A stretch of DNA of 64,000 nucleotides from Spirodela intermedia (lineage: Eukaryota > Streptophyta > Magnoliopsida > Alismatales > Araceae): contig LR746272.1 of assembly GCA_902729315.2 (NCBI GenBank), forward strand, positions 5,953,827 through 6,017,826, in the 5' to 3' direction. Of this stretch, positions 22,767-35,500 are shown piece after piece (the stretch's first letter is position 1; every line of letters begins with the position of its first letter). The translations under genes were made by a program, and so were the position numbers. The notes below the pieces were generated by a model. The model did not search any database. It was not told the DNA's origin and saw nothing but the letters and a program-made list of their open reading frames with translations.

Positions 22767-23652
22767 GCCCGCCAATCAATCGAGTCTCCGAAGAATCGGC
22801 GTCGTCACCTAGGTTTGGGGTTTCTCCTCCCGGCGGTTGAAGAAGATCTTCAGAAGCTTCCAGAGAAACCCCGAAAGATGGAACCTTCTCCAACTCTCTT
22901 CGCATCCCCTCTCTCTTCCGATCACAATAGAATAGCCCACAATGGCCCAATAAAACTGATACCCAAAAAGCCCAAAGGCCCATTATCTCTCTCTTTCTGT
23001 ATATATATATATATAATATAAATTCCTATCGGAATATTTTAATTATCTAAGATGCGAACAAACATGGCGCATCAAAGCATAGAAAGAGGCACACATTTCA
23101 GGAAAAAAAAATATATATATATAGCCCTTCAAGTGGGGGGAAAATATTATGAGTGGACCAATCAAATGCGACAGATAAATATTTATTATAAATCCGAGTA
23201 AATAAAAAGGATGGGCATGGAAAATTTAGAAAAAATAAATGCGATGCCAAGAAGAAAAGGGCATAATTTCCTCCGTCCGATTGGGTGCCGTTATTTTCCC
23301 CAAATATGTGGGCGAAGGTGGACCCGTGTTCTAAGCTCTGTGCAATAATATTACCCCGCATTTTATTTATTTTTGAGTTCTGCAGAAATTATTGTTGATT
23401 AATTCAAGAAATTTAATCCGCGAAATATCGAGAATGAGGAGTCGCCGCTTGATTAATTAGTTAATTAATTACTATTTTTAGATACATAAATATAAAGAAT
23501 TAAATGCGTTTTCGACTGCTAGTCTGCAGTGGATGGGGACAGTCCTTGTCCCCCTCGGGTTGTCCGGCTCACAGACTCGAAGCCCCTCGACGGCGGCCCG
23601 CCGGAAAGGGATGAAAACCGTCGTCCCCTTCCGGCGCCCACCGCCCTACCCT

Positions 23653-23679
23653 CTCTCTATCTCTCTATCTCTCTATATC

Positions 23680-23738
<59 letters not shown>

Positions 23739-23740
23739 GT
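23653..23740 (+). repeat. (CT)n/(TATC)n microsatellite
   Basis: Imperfect CTCTCTAT units pass into about 15 perfect TATC units. Confidence 0.95.
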
Positions 23741-23902
23741 GTGTTGCTGCATAAAAGCTATGGAGGCTGACTGTTCCCTGTGAAGGAAGAAGCTTCTGGC
23801 CGGGTGAACCAGAAAGATCACCGGGGGGAGACGAGAGACAAGGAAGAAATACTTCCCGAAAGGGGAAGGGAGCGGGAGGAGGCGCTGATCGAGGGTTCTA
23901 GA

Positions 23903-23903
23903 G

Positions 23904-23996
<93 letters not shown>
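23903..23996 (+). repeat. Compound (GA)n-(CA)n microsatellite abutting a start codon
   Basis: About 24 GA units are followed without a break by about 22 CA units. The CA part ends three bases before the ATG at 23999. Confidence 0.95.
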
Positions 23997-23998
<2 letters not shown>

Positions 23999-24321
23999 AT
24001 GACGATGGAGTTGTGGGAAGGGGGCCTGCTGGGGAAGGCCCTCCGTAGCGTGTACGCAGTGGTCTGCTTGGGGGTAATTCTAGTCGCCGGCGCCGTCGCC
24101 CGCTACGCCCTAGCAGGTACGCTTTCTTCACGGCGGGTGTCCCCCATGGAAGGGGGGAGATTGGTGGTCTCTTCTTCTTCTTCTTCTTCTTCTGTTGCTG
24201 CTGCTGCTGCTGCTCCATTGGCTGATGGTTTTCTTTCTCTCCACCAGCGGAGCCAGCGGCGGATGACCCACGGGAGAAGTCCAGGCGGCGGCTGGCTGCT
24301 CTGCAGAAGGCGGAGCTCTGA
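23999..24321 (+). CDS. Small predicted membrane protein, two exons
   Basis: Exon 1 is 23999-24116 and exon 2 is 24248-24321. The donor is GCCCTAGCAG/GTACGC and the acceptor CTCCACCAG. The phase fits and the frame closes at 63 residues. I do not recognise the family. The chain is MTMELWEGGLLGKALRSVYA, then a hydrophobic segment (about residues 17-39, VYAVVCLGVILVAGAVARYAL) that could span a membrane once, then a charged tail (DDPREKSRRRLAALQKAEL). A second ATG two codons later would make 61 residues. Its leader is the compound GA/CA microsatellite, and intron 1 carries TTC and GCT trinucleotide runs. The case for coding rests on the clean splice junction, the membrane segment and the high GC. 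It could be spurious. Confidence 0.45.
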
Positions 24322-24663
24322 AATATCTCCCCTTGCACCATCCTTCCATCACTCGCACGATTAGGACCCTTTCATCATTCTTCTTCACAATAATTAGCTT
24401 CTTTTGGGGACAAAATCTGGCCATTTTTCTCGTGAGCAACGCGTTTCTTCCATCAGTATGCATAACTCGATCTACGATCAAGAAGGTCGCGGCTTCCGGT
24501 GCGTCAGCTTCGGATGATAATTCGCAGCAGAAACAGGAACAAATTGGCCTCCAAGGAGATCCTAATTGCTCTAATTCGGATAATATTCTGGGCATGATCT
24601 TGACAGCAGCCCCCCCCCCCCCCCTCCGTAAGACGGTTCTCTCACAACCTCGGCTCTGTATAC

Positions 24664-24704
<41 letters not shown>

Positions 24705-25069
24705 CAGACAGATAGACAGACAGATAGACAGACAGATAGACAAACAGAGGAAGAAGAAGAAGAAGAAGAAGATGGATGTCAAGGGATCTCGAGGAAAAGG
24801 CGACTGAATGTTGCCCTGAAGATCGCTGGCCACTGCCGTCGGAAGGTGTGAGTTTCCGACGGCCTGTTCTGTTGAATATCCGAACAGTTTTGTTGAACAT
24901 ACGACGAAGACGGCTATTTTTTTTTCTCTTTTCAAATATTTTTATGTACGTATATAAAGATATACGAAGGGGGAGTTACACGAGGAACCCTTTGACCTGT
25001 CTTCTTTGCCCGAAACCCACCCAACCCTCCACCAGTGCGCTGCTGCCACATCAGCCTCTCTCTCTCTCT
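24322..25069. other. Spacer downstream of the small membrane protein
   Basis: No gene. It contains poly-C at about 24609-24624, (GA)n at 24669-24700 passing into a GACAGATA-type array to about 24746, then AT-rich DNA up to the GA2-oxidase stop codon. The flanking genes converge here. Confidence 0.6.
24669..24748 (+). repeat. (GA)n plus (GATAGACA)n array
   Basis: GA units are followed by about six units of an 8-base repeat with GATAGACA/GACAGATA register. Confidence 0.9.
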
Positions 25070-26630
<1,561 letters not shown>

Positions 26631-26769
26631 CGCGCCAATCCTTTCTTACAGAGATCTAGAGAGAGAAAGCTACAGCTACGCTTACAGATGGGTGGATAGA
26701 CAGATAGAGAGGGAGAGAGAAGAGAAGCGGGTGGGTCTTCTGCATGAACGGTCCATGTATATATATATA

Positions 26770-26801
<32 letters not shown>

Positions 26802-27200
26802 AATGTGTATGATGGTGATGGATAGCAAGAATCTTCGTAAGATCTTTCATGGAGGCATAAATGGGAAGATGGTCAGAGGGGTAGATGGGAACCGCCCGGC
26901 CTGGGGGTGGTGGACTTGCTCAAACTAACCCGTTCCCCCGGCCCCAACGCCGCCGCACGCTTTTGGTAAGATCGGCCCTTGGTGGAAAATTCCCAGCGAC
27001 CGCCACCTCAGCATTGCCAGCAGTCGGACCCCTGAGGCGTGGATGACGCCACGTAGGATGTCCTGTCGGCGGAACAGTACACCACGTGGATGCTTCCGAT
27101 GACGTCAGCCACCCGCGGATGGAAAAAAGGAGACTTAGCACCCAATGCGGTCCTCATAGACCGGTCGCCTTTATTTATAGATGGAGCTGCTGTCGGCAAA
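26631..27200 (-). promoter_or_regulatory. GA2-oxidase upstream region with clustered ACGT motifs
   Basis: Minus-strand TATAAATA (27072-27079 region of the flank is free of it; the box itself is at 27172-27179) lies about 540 bases before the ATG. Between them sit a perfect G-box CACGTG (27083-27088), a palindromic TGACGTCA (27100-27107) and GCCACGT near 27047. These are bZIP/bHLH-type sites. The position of the transcription start is not known, so the leader could be long, or the TATA-like box could be irrelevant. Confidence 0.45.
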
Positions 27201-28435
27201 TTTCAGATGGGCCCCACATAATCCCCCCCCTTTTATTTTTATATTAAAACAATTAAATTAGCACCTGGCCTTTGGGATATTAATCCGAAAATTATTTAGG
27301 TTCCAGAATTTACGATCCATCCGGAAATATTGCTTTTGAATAAATATCAATAATATGTGAATACATACGCGTATATAATCATTAATTATTTTTCATTTTT
27401 CATAATTAATTAAAGTTTATCCCCTAGGTGAAGTAGAAAATATTCGGAAAATAGCAGGTACCATATGTGCGTAATGTGTGACATATGGCCAAGTTTTCCA
27501 CGATATTTAATGTTATATATTTTTATAAAAATATACATACGTATTTTTATTTTTTATTAGGCTTGGCGCCGTTTTATGTGATAACGGGGACGTTTTATGG
27601 GATGGTACGTAAATACCCTACACACCCCGTGACGGATGGAGGAAGGTGTGGGGTCATAATGGGGATTTGCCATACTGATCAGACGCACGTGCCGCATAGA
27701 TGGCCCGTGTAGTCGGGTGTGGGGGCTGAGTAATAAATAGGTTGTATCCGCGAGACATGGGACCGCCCCCGTGGCAAGGGGATGGGTTCAAATGACGGTC
27801 CAATTGAATGCCGCGTCCCTATTTATTCAATGAACACCAACAACTGCTCTCTCTCTCTCTCTGGACATTCTCTCTCTGAATCACATGGCGTTCAATAAAT
27901 GCATGGTCATCCATATGTGCGACGACGCCTGTTGTTCGCCTCATCTCCACAATCCCACAATAAATTCCCCATTCACCATTTCTTCCGGATTAAAGGAAAA
28001 TAATTTACGACTCCAACGCAGGGGGAGGAGAGAGAGAAGAGGGGGGGGGTTGACCCAGTGAAGCTGATGCCGGGGTCTTCGGGCAGTAGGAATTCTATCG
28101 GACATATGTCGAGGTTTTCCTCCGCTTCAAAACTTCGTCATTTAGTTGATTTCCATTCCATCAACTTGGTTTGACTCGATCTCAAGTGATCGCTTCGATC
28201 GGGTTGACTCTTTATTCGGTCGGTCAGCATTGACCTCCGAGGTTATCTCCCCTAACCAGATTCTACTGGGTAGCTCCAAAACTCTTTAATTGAGGGATTG
28301 ATCTTCCGTGAGAATGCTGCATTTATAATCTCCTGGTCAACCTACAACAAGTCGAAGCCTTTAATCAACGCCATCAATGAGACGTACATACACATGTATA
28401 AGTAGAGAGAGATAACTGAAATGATAGAGTGAGGA

Positions 28436-28467
<32 letters not shown>

Positions 28468-29076
28468 GAGAGGGAGGGAGGTTGAGCTTCTGGGAAGACT
28501 TGGAAGTGAAAGGAGAACCGCGGCCGCGTTGGTGGCTGTTCTCCGCGATGGGTTTATCGTGAGCATGAGAATGACGTATCATGTTCTCGAACAGGCGGCA
28601 ATGGCTGACGTTCATTTCCTCGTCCACGTCTTCTCTCTCTCGGTTGGTCTAAATCTCTCACATCATCGAGAGAGACTTTGTTCAGAAGTCTCCCTCCTCC
28701 GGCTTCCTCTCACTCTTTCTCCTGACTTTCCCTGCAAACTCTCTCCATTGGTCGGCCCATGTCGCTCAGTGTGAGGTCGTCTTCGTCTCTGGCATCATCG
28801 AGGCAAATGTCTGTTGAAAAGTCTCCATCCCTCTCTCTATCCGCGGGTTTTTCTTTCCCGCATCATTGACTGAGGCGTGCCTTTCCGAGAGAGAGAGAGA
28901 GAGAGAGAGAGATCTGAATGATGTCTCCGTTGTGAACTTCGACAGCACGCTGGGTATCAATGAGGCGGAGTAGGAGGGGACGGCTGAGAGATTTCGTGAA
29001 GGTCAGCCGAAAGAGGCTCTGTGACTTTCTCCCCCTCTTTTTTGTATCCATCTTCCCCCCGTGCAATCACGGTGGA

Positions 29077-29126
<50 letters not shown>

Positions 29127-32100
29127 AGAAATTTCTACGACTCTCATCGTTTTCACCGCTGTCTGGAAGGCTATGGCGTCCCCCAGTCTGATCCAAGTTA
29201 GCAATGAAAGCACAGCAGCCAAAAGAGCCGTTGGGCTTCCTCGGGAGCAGCGGCAGTCAAAAGTCGACGAAACGTTCGAGGGGCCCACCCTGCAAAACGG
29301 GCCGGCCTACTCCTAACTCACAGGTAAGGGTTTGACCTCGTCTTGCCCAGTCAACGCTCGTCAAATCCAAAAGCCCCCGCCGCATTCTTCCTCAACTTTG
29401 ATTTCATTCGAGGAATATGCGCTTTGATGTCGCATTAAATTCGTCTGATCCGGGTCTGAATCGGCAACTGTGGGCCTAGTGAGTGATGGCCCAATACAGC
29501 CCATCGCTTCTTATGGCCAACCACCCGTTGACTGGAGGGGCCAGACCATATTTGACTCGGCTGGACCATAAACATATGGGCACGTAAATATAAAAAATTA
29601 CATTTTCATCGATAATTAGGATTTTTTATGACGTATTACTATATTTTTAGTCGATTTATAAAAATATCATTTTTTTAATTGATCACCCCCAGCAGAAATG
29701 CAGCGTAGTAATTTTTTTTCGTAGAATGTGACATATATATTCATTTAAATAAAAATTATGATATATTTTGATATTAACTTTACCCTTCATGCATGCTCTC
29801 GTGGATAATGTCCGTTGACTTATGAGGATTTAGTCGGACGAAGAAAAGTTGGGATCGCTGACGAGGTGGGCGGGATTTATGGGCCCATGACGGCGAAATA
29901 AACGCCAGGGGGGCCGATTAAAAATCAGATGAATAAATAAATGAATAACCAGCGAAGAGATATAAAAAGGACGGATTACCGGTTTTGGTTTTCCGGGAGG
30001 AGTCAACGGGTTGACGTGCGATGGATCCGGGTCGGGTCGGTTGTTGAGCCGTTCACTTTGACGGAGTTTCGGCGGGCTGACGTGGGCTTTGACGGAGCTT
30101 CCGTCATCGAGCAGGGCTTCACACGTGGACGAGGAGAGAGAGAGGGGAGAGGACAGAGAAGAGGAGAGAGAAGGACAGAAGAGGTGCAGAACCTGAAGGG
30201 AAGGGAAAGACAGCGGCCGGCGGGGGGGGGGGGGGGGCGGGGAGGGGGAGGGACGGGTTTTTCGTACCCTGAGCACATCCGAGTCGACCTTCCCCGTGGC
30301 GATGGCGGGGTGGGACCCTTTCTGCGGGTGTGTGTTTCTCTCTTTCTCTCTCTATACGCGGCCCTCTGGCTCCCCCGACCTGGAATAAACCTGCCATTTA
30401 CAATTATTTGGAGGGATGAGGAGGGGCCAGGGGGGGAGAAAATCGCTGGCCAGGTGAGATAATAGATCTCAAAATCTTGCGATTAAAGCGGAGGCGGCGG
30501 CGCCGACGAGCGCAATGGGAGCGATAGCCGGTGGCGGCGGCGAGAGGTTTCCAATTCCTTCCTTCTTCCTTTTTGTTGTGCTGATGATGCTTGCTTGGGG
30601 GTTAAAAACCAGGGATTAAATAGGGTTTTGGGTGCCGTAATGGGAGCACACAGGGGATCGGATTTTGTGAGTCTCTTTCCTTGCGCGGGCCTTGCTTGGG
30701 GGGGTAGGGAAAGCTGGGGGAGGTGGGGGGTGCATTGCCGCAAGCAGGTGCAGCAGGATCGATTGTCCCTTTCGGAAAATTTCCTAAATCCCCTCCCCAA
30801 ATCCCATTTACTCCTTCCCATTTCCATGGCGTCTCTCCCTCAAACGGCTAGAAGTGTTTGTAGAGGGAGGGGAGGGGGAGGGAGGGGGAGGGGGTGCCGG
30901 TGAAGCTTGGGGTGAGAGCTACCGTGGGGAGGAGGAGAGCAAAGCCCTGTTGAAGGCAAAAAAAGGGAGAAAAAAAATTACTGGAGGGAGGAGAAATGAC
31001 GAGGGCACACCTACCAAGGGGCGTTCGGCGACTGCCATCCCCTCCATCATCCCCTCCGTCGCTCGCCAATGGAGAATAGCGTCGGTCGTAGCGTTTGCCG
31101 CTGAGGAATCCCGGGTAAATGTTGGGGGCGTGGGGCTTCTCTCATTTCAGTACCCGCCTAGAGAAGCGGTAAAATATATGAAGGGCAAAATAGGTGACGC
31201 CTTTCTTCTCTCGGCCGCCCTCGCCGTCCCAGTGGCCAATCGTGCTGGATTCCTCCGAGCTGTGTTGGGAAACAGTTTTTTCCTCTCCTTGAATCCTTTT
31301 GTATCGTGCTTTCCCTCCCCCTTTTCCTACCCCTTTCCTGGTGCCAACGATGGAAAAGACCTGGGTTCCGCGAGGTGGGCGCTGTAGAATTGGGTATGTG
31401 TGTGTGTGGTGGGGGGGGGGGGGGGGGGTCAGGCTTGTGGTTCACTTGAGATCAGTGTCCCATTCACGCCTTGCTGCTGCAGTTTTTTCTTTTTTTCTCT
31501 AGTTTTGTTGCGTAGAGGATCTTCCTAGATGCACCTCGTGTGCCAGATCTCATCCGATGATCCTTTCTTTTTTTAATTTTTTTCGCAAAGATTGAGCTTC
31601 GGTGTCCTACCATCTGCATCTTTTGGTGGAAGCGTCTGGGGGAAATGCGTCTTCCTGAAAATAGTTCCCACTTCGATTTTTGGTTTTTTTTTTCGTGATT
31701 CTTTTATTTTTCCCTGGATGAATTTTTTGCCCACCTCCGTATTTGGGTTTCAGCTCAGTTTGTAAAAAATAAACCGGAAACTGCTTGTATCAATTCAATC
31801 AATATGTTTGATCTCTAGGGACATCTTATCCACACTGAAACCATCCGTCCAACATGTTTCATTGCAAATATGGATGGAGGGGGTGGCCGGATCTGATTCT
31901 CCATTTTAATAATGTTATGCCCCTCTTGCCTGGAATTTTTCTGGCTACCGCATAAAACTAGAGTTTCTTTTGTTCTTCAAGGTTGTTGTTTCTCTTTTGA
32001 GGCCTCCTCGCGTTCCATTCCGAGTTGTTGAGTTATGCTGACTGCTGTTGACAGGAAACTACCGTTTTCTTGCATGCTTATGTTGAGGAAGAGGATTATT

Positions 32101-32424
32101 TTTGTGCATGTTTTAGTTTTTGCGATCTGGTGTGCTATGTGGCTTTTAGTTTTGTTTCTTTTCCCTCAAAATTAGAAGATATATAAGAACAAATGATGTT
32201 TAGTTATTTCACATATTGGTTTTTTAGCCCCCTGTATTATCTCTCATCCAAATGTTGAATGATTTTTTACATGCTCTGCAAAATTGGTTTGACCGTTTAA
32301 TTAGGGGATTGATATTTTATAATTTGAAGGGTTAAATTCAATCTGGGTACTTATCTTTCATATTTCTTACTTAACGAGAAACAATGTTAAAATAATTTCT
32401 AATGCTCGTTCTTTTTTTCTTCCA
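27201..32424. other. Non-coding stretch between GA2-oxidase and the UBP gene
   Basis: 27.2-28.0 kb is AT-rich with no frame of note. 28.3-29.3 kb is GA/CT-rich with several short frames that I cannot assign (see findings). 29.5-29.8 kb is AT-rich. 29.9-31.4 kb is GC-rich with homopolymer G runs (about 30220-30240 and 31413-31430); its frames show no family features. 31.4-32.4 kb is T-rich and looks like an intron in the 5' leader of the UBP gene. No protein-coding gene is supported. Confidence 0.5.
31393..32424 (+). other. Possible 5'-UTR intron of the UBP gene
   Basis: The GTATGTGTG donor-like sequence at about 31396 follows GC-rich leader-like DNA. The next kilobase is T-rich, and a good acceptor (TTTTTTTCTTCCAG) ends at 32424, about 90 bases before the ATG at 32517. 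This is inferred from composition and splice signals only; transcript data would decide. Confidence 0.4.
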
Positions 32425-32516
32425 GATTCGGTGAGTCAAGCTTGATGAAATCCGGTGTATTCTCATGTTCTGAGAGCCTCTAGCGGAAATTTGGATATGA
32501 GTATGTTGGAGGGGAC

Positions 32517-35500
32517 ATGCTCGAGCCAAGGGAAGCTGATATACCTGCTCTGTTTCTGTTCTTGGTTGTGCTTCCCCTTGTTACCTACATTTTACTTGGG
32601 AAGTGGAATGAGGCAGCAAAGAGGAATGCCAGAATAAGTATGTTGGCTCGATTAGCTGCTGAAGAAGCTATCAGAGTAGAAGCAATGACAAGTGCTGATG
32701 TCATTTCAATGGGACCTCCGATGAAGAATGGACTACATCAGTGTGCAAGATGCTGTAGTCCTGCTACCACTCGCTGTTCTAGATGCAAGTCAGTTAGATA
32801 CTGGTATGATCATTTCATTATTGAATTGTGAGTTCATTCATAATTTCTTTTATGCTAGTCATTCATGGAATTTTCTTCTTTCTGTTTTCCTTGATGGTAG
32901 ACTGTTGCTATGGGTGGAGGGATGTGTTTCGGGAGTTGATACGACAAATTTCTTATGCATAGCTGTTCTTGATGCTGTTTATCTTTGAAAGATAATATCT
33001 TACGTCATTCGGATTTATTATTTTATGAATGTCTTTTGGTTTAAGTTCTTCATCCACGTGTCATTATTGTAGCTTAAGCTATCAAGGTGGCTTGTGAGAC
33101 TCGGTAGGCATCATTAACCTCATTCTTGTTTGTCGAGGAGAGTGACACGTTTTCAATTCTATAGTAGCTATTTTTGGTGCTTCAAAAATCAGTTCAGCTG
33201 GAGTGGAAATGGCTGCATCTTTCTAATGTTCTGCCCATATAAGCTGGCTTGCAAGGGACCAGGATAGCAGCATTGAAGGGAAAACTGACGAAAATGGACG
33301 GATTCGTGCTTGAATTGCTAAATTGGATTTTTCGATCCAGTTCTCATTCAGATTAAAGTTTTTAGTTCCTTGAAATATTTTGTTTCACAATTTTTTTGCT
33401 CATCTTAACAATTTTTCTTGCTAAAATGAAGCAATTTTTTGGTTGAAAACTGCTCCATCGTGGGCCAAAAAAGGGATGAAAATTGAAATTTTCGAATGGG
33501 TTCTATATAAACTTTGTTTTTTTTTTCTCGTGTTGCTGTTATTTCCATAATTCTTTTGTAAGCTGTTACCTTTAAAACTTTTTCTAACAGTTCTGGCAAG
33601 TGTCAAATAATTCACTGGAGACAAGGGCACAAGCAAGAATGTCAGCAGCAGGGTGGCGATGCTGTAAATAAATGTAGTAGTGAAGCTTTGACGACTGAGA
33701 ATATGCACCCCAAGGCTTTGCTTGAGGACAACAGAAATGCATCGTTTGGTTCAAATGACTTGGATGAGTCAATACATAAGTCAGACATGTCAGATGGTTC
33801 AGCTATTGGCGAACACTTCCTTATTTCAACTGTGGAAAGAGATACACCTGAGAGAAGGTTCTCCAGCAGACAGAAATGGGATGCCTCGAGAAACGAAGGT
33901 GTTTCTAGTTTCTCTTATGGAGAAACTGACGCTCGTGATGCTAGCAATGTAACTCCTTACTCAGGCACCCCACAAAACGAGTCTCCAGGCAATGAAGCTT
34001 CTAGGAGAGTGAAGGTTACTATGCTTTTAGTTGTTCATTATGTCTCTCTGATTTGTTGACTTAACAATGCATCGTCTAACCATCTTTTTCTATCGTTTTG
34101 CATTTGCAGTCTGGAAAGGACAGCTTCATTGCATCACACGAAACACTTAGGCATCAAAATGGCAACACTCCAGTTTATGTCCGTGTTCCGACTGCCCCAA
34201 AAACTGCTATGTGTGAGCCAGATAAAGTAACAGAGCAATCTACCAGTGCATTTGAGTCGACCTCCCTCAAAAACAATTCATGCGCAGAGATGGGGCTTAC
34301 TACATATAAAAACAGTGTAGTGGGAGGGGAGTTTTGTGCTAATGGAAAAGTAGACTCAGATTCTTCCAATGAAAAGACGGTGCTCACTGGAGGAACGAAA
34401 TTTAAGAAGCCTCCGTATACTTTAGAACCATCAAAGTATCTATCGCAAAAGTCTGTGATGAAAGGGTTAAGAGAAAACTTATGTTCAGGTTCAGAGATGA
34501 CTTCATGCACGACAAAAGAATCTAGTACGTTTATGTTGCTATCAGGGATTCTTTCTAAGCTTTGTCTATCAATTTGTGTTGCTTGATGGTGTGATTCTAT
34601 TGCAGATGTTCTTGATGCGAGTGCTTCTGCAGCAAATCACGCTCAAAGAAATCATGGAGCTTTAGCCACTGAGGATATCAAGACATTTGTTGTCAAGAGA
34701 TCGCCTAAAATTTCTAAACGGAGTGTTTCCGGAAATGTGGGCGATAGTTTAAAGAAAATTAAGGTTTGGATGTCTTCCTGAACCCATTATGTGCATGATT
34801 TAAGTACTGAATATTGTAGTCGCACTTCTAGGCTGCACGGAAATGAACTTGGCATTCTTTTTTTACTCAACGTTTTTTTCTGTTATACCACAGATGCTGT
34901 TCCCATATGAAGAACTTGTCAAGTTCTTTCAGTGTGAAGTTTGTGATGTCTCACCCAGGGGGCTGTTAAATTGTGGAAACAGGTCTGTCTTGTTTCACCT
35001 TCCTAATCATCTTTTTCTGCTCTGTGGAAAAATATTGGCTAGTAATTTGACTTCTCTCTGTATGACTATTTCACTTTCCAATTTTAACTTACCAAAGTGT
35101 GTTCCTTGTTTGGACGCTGTTGAGTGTTCATACAGAAAATACAATGAACGCGAAAGCTCTATTACTATGCTAACGGTTTTGGAGTGGATTTTACGGAGCT
35201 AATTCATGTTTGAACTTGTTCCAAATTCATGTTTAGTGCCAAGGACTCTAATGTCTTCAGAGTTGCTATGTCCAGAGAACATCAGAAAAATAAAATTCCT
35301 TGCATCGGATGTCAACGATTTGCAAGACGTCTGTGACACAATTGTGAAGTGTTTCTCTGATGTTTGTTGTAATTTAATATAAATATACTTCAACTTTATG
35401 GAATAATATACCATACATCTCACCGTTCGCCCCATCCACTGCAGTTAAGTAGTTAGTATTCTTTTTCTTAGATGCTACAGATTTTTCATAAAGATTGATT

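Larger units (their letters stand above)
22767..23998. other. Spacer between divergent CacyBP-like and 63-residue genes
   Basis: The two flanking genes diverge, so the spacer should hold both promoters. 22.77-23.0 kb is GC-rich (CacyBP-like 5' leader). 23.0-23.5 kb is AT-rich. 23.5-24.0 kb holds a GC-rich patch, a (TATC)n array, a GA-rich leader and the GA/CA array before the ATG at 23999. I see no gene in it. Confidence 0.55.

Noticed and set aside
29830-31445. Several frames of 90-177 residues in GC-rich DNA upstream of the UBP gene
   Set aside because: They are Pro/Arg/Gly-rich, overlap on both strands and run through homopolymer G. They fit promoter and leader DNA better.
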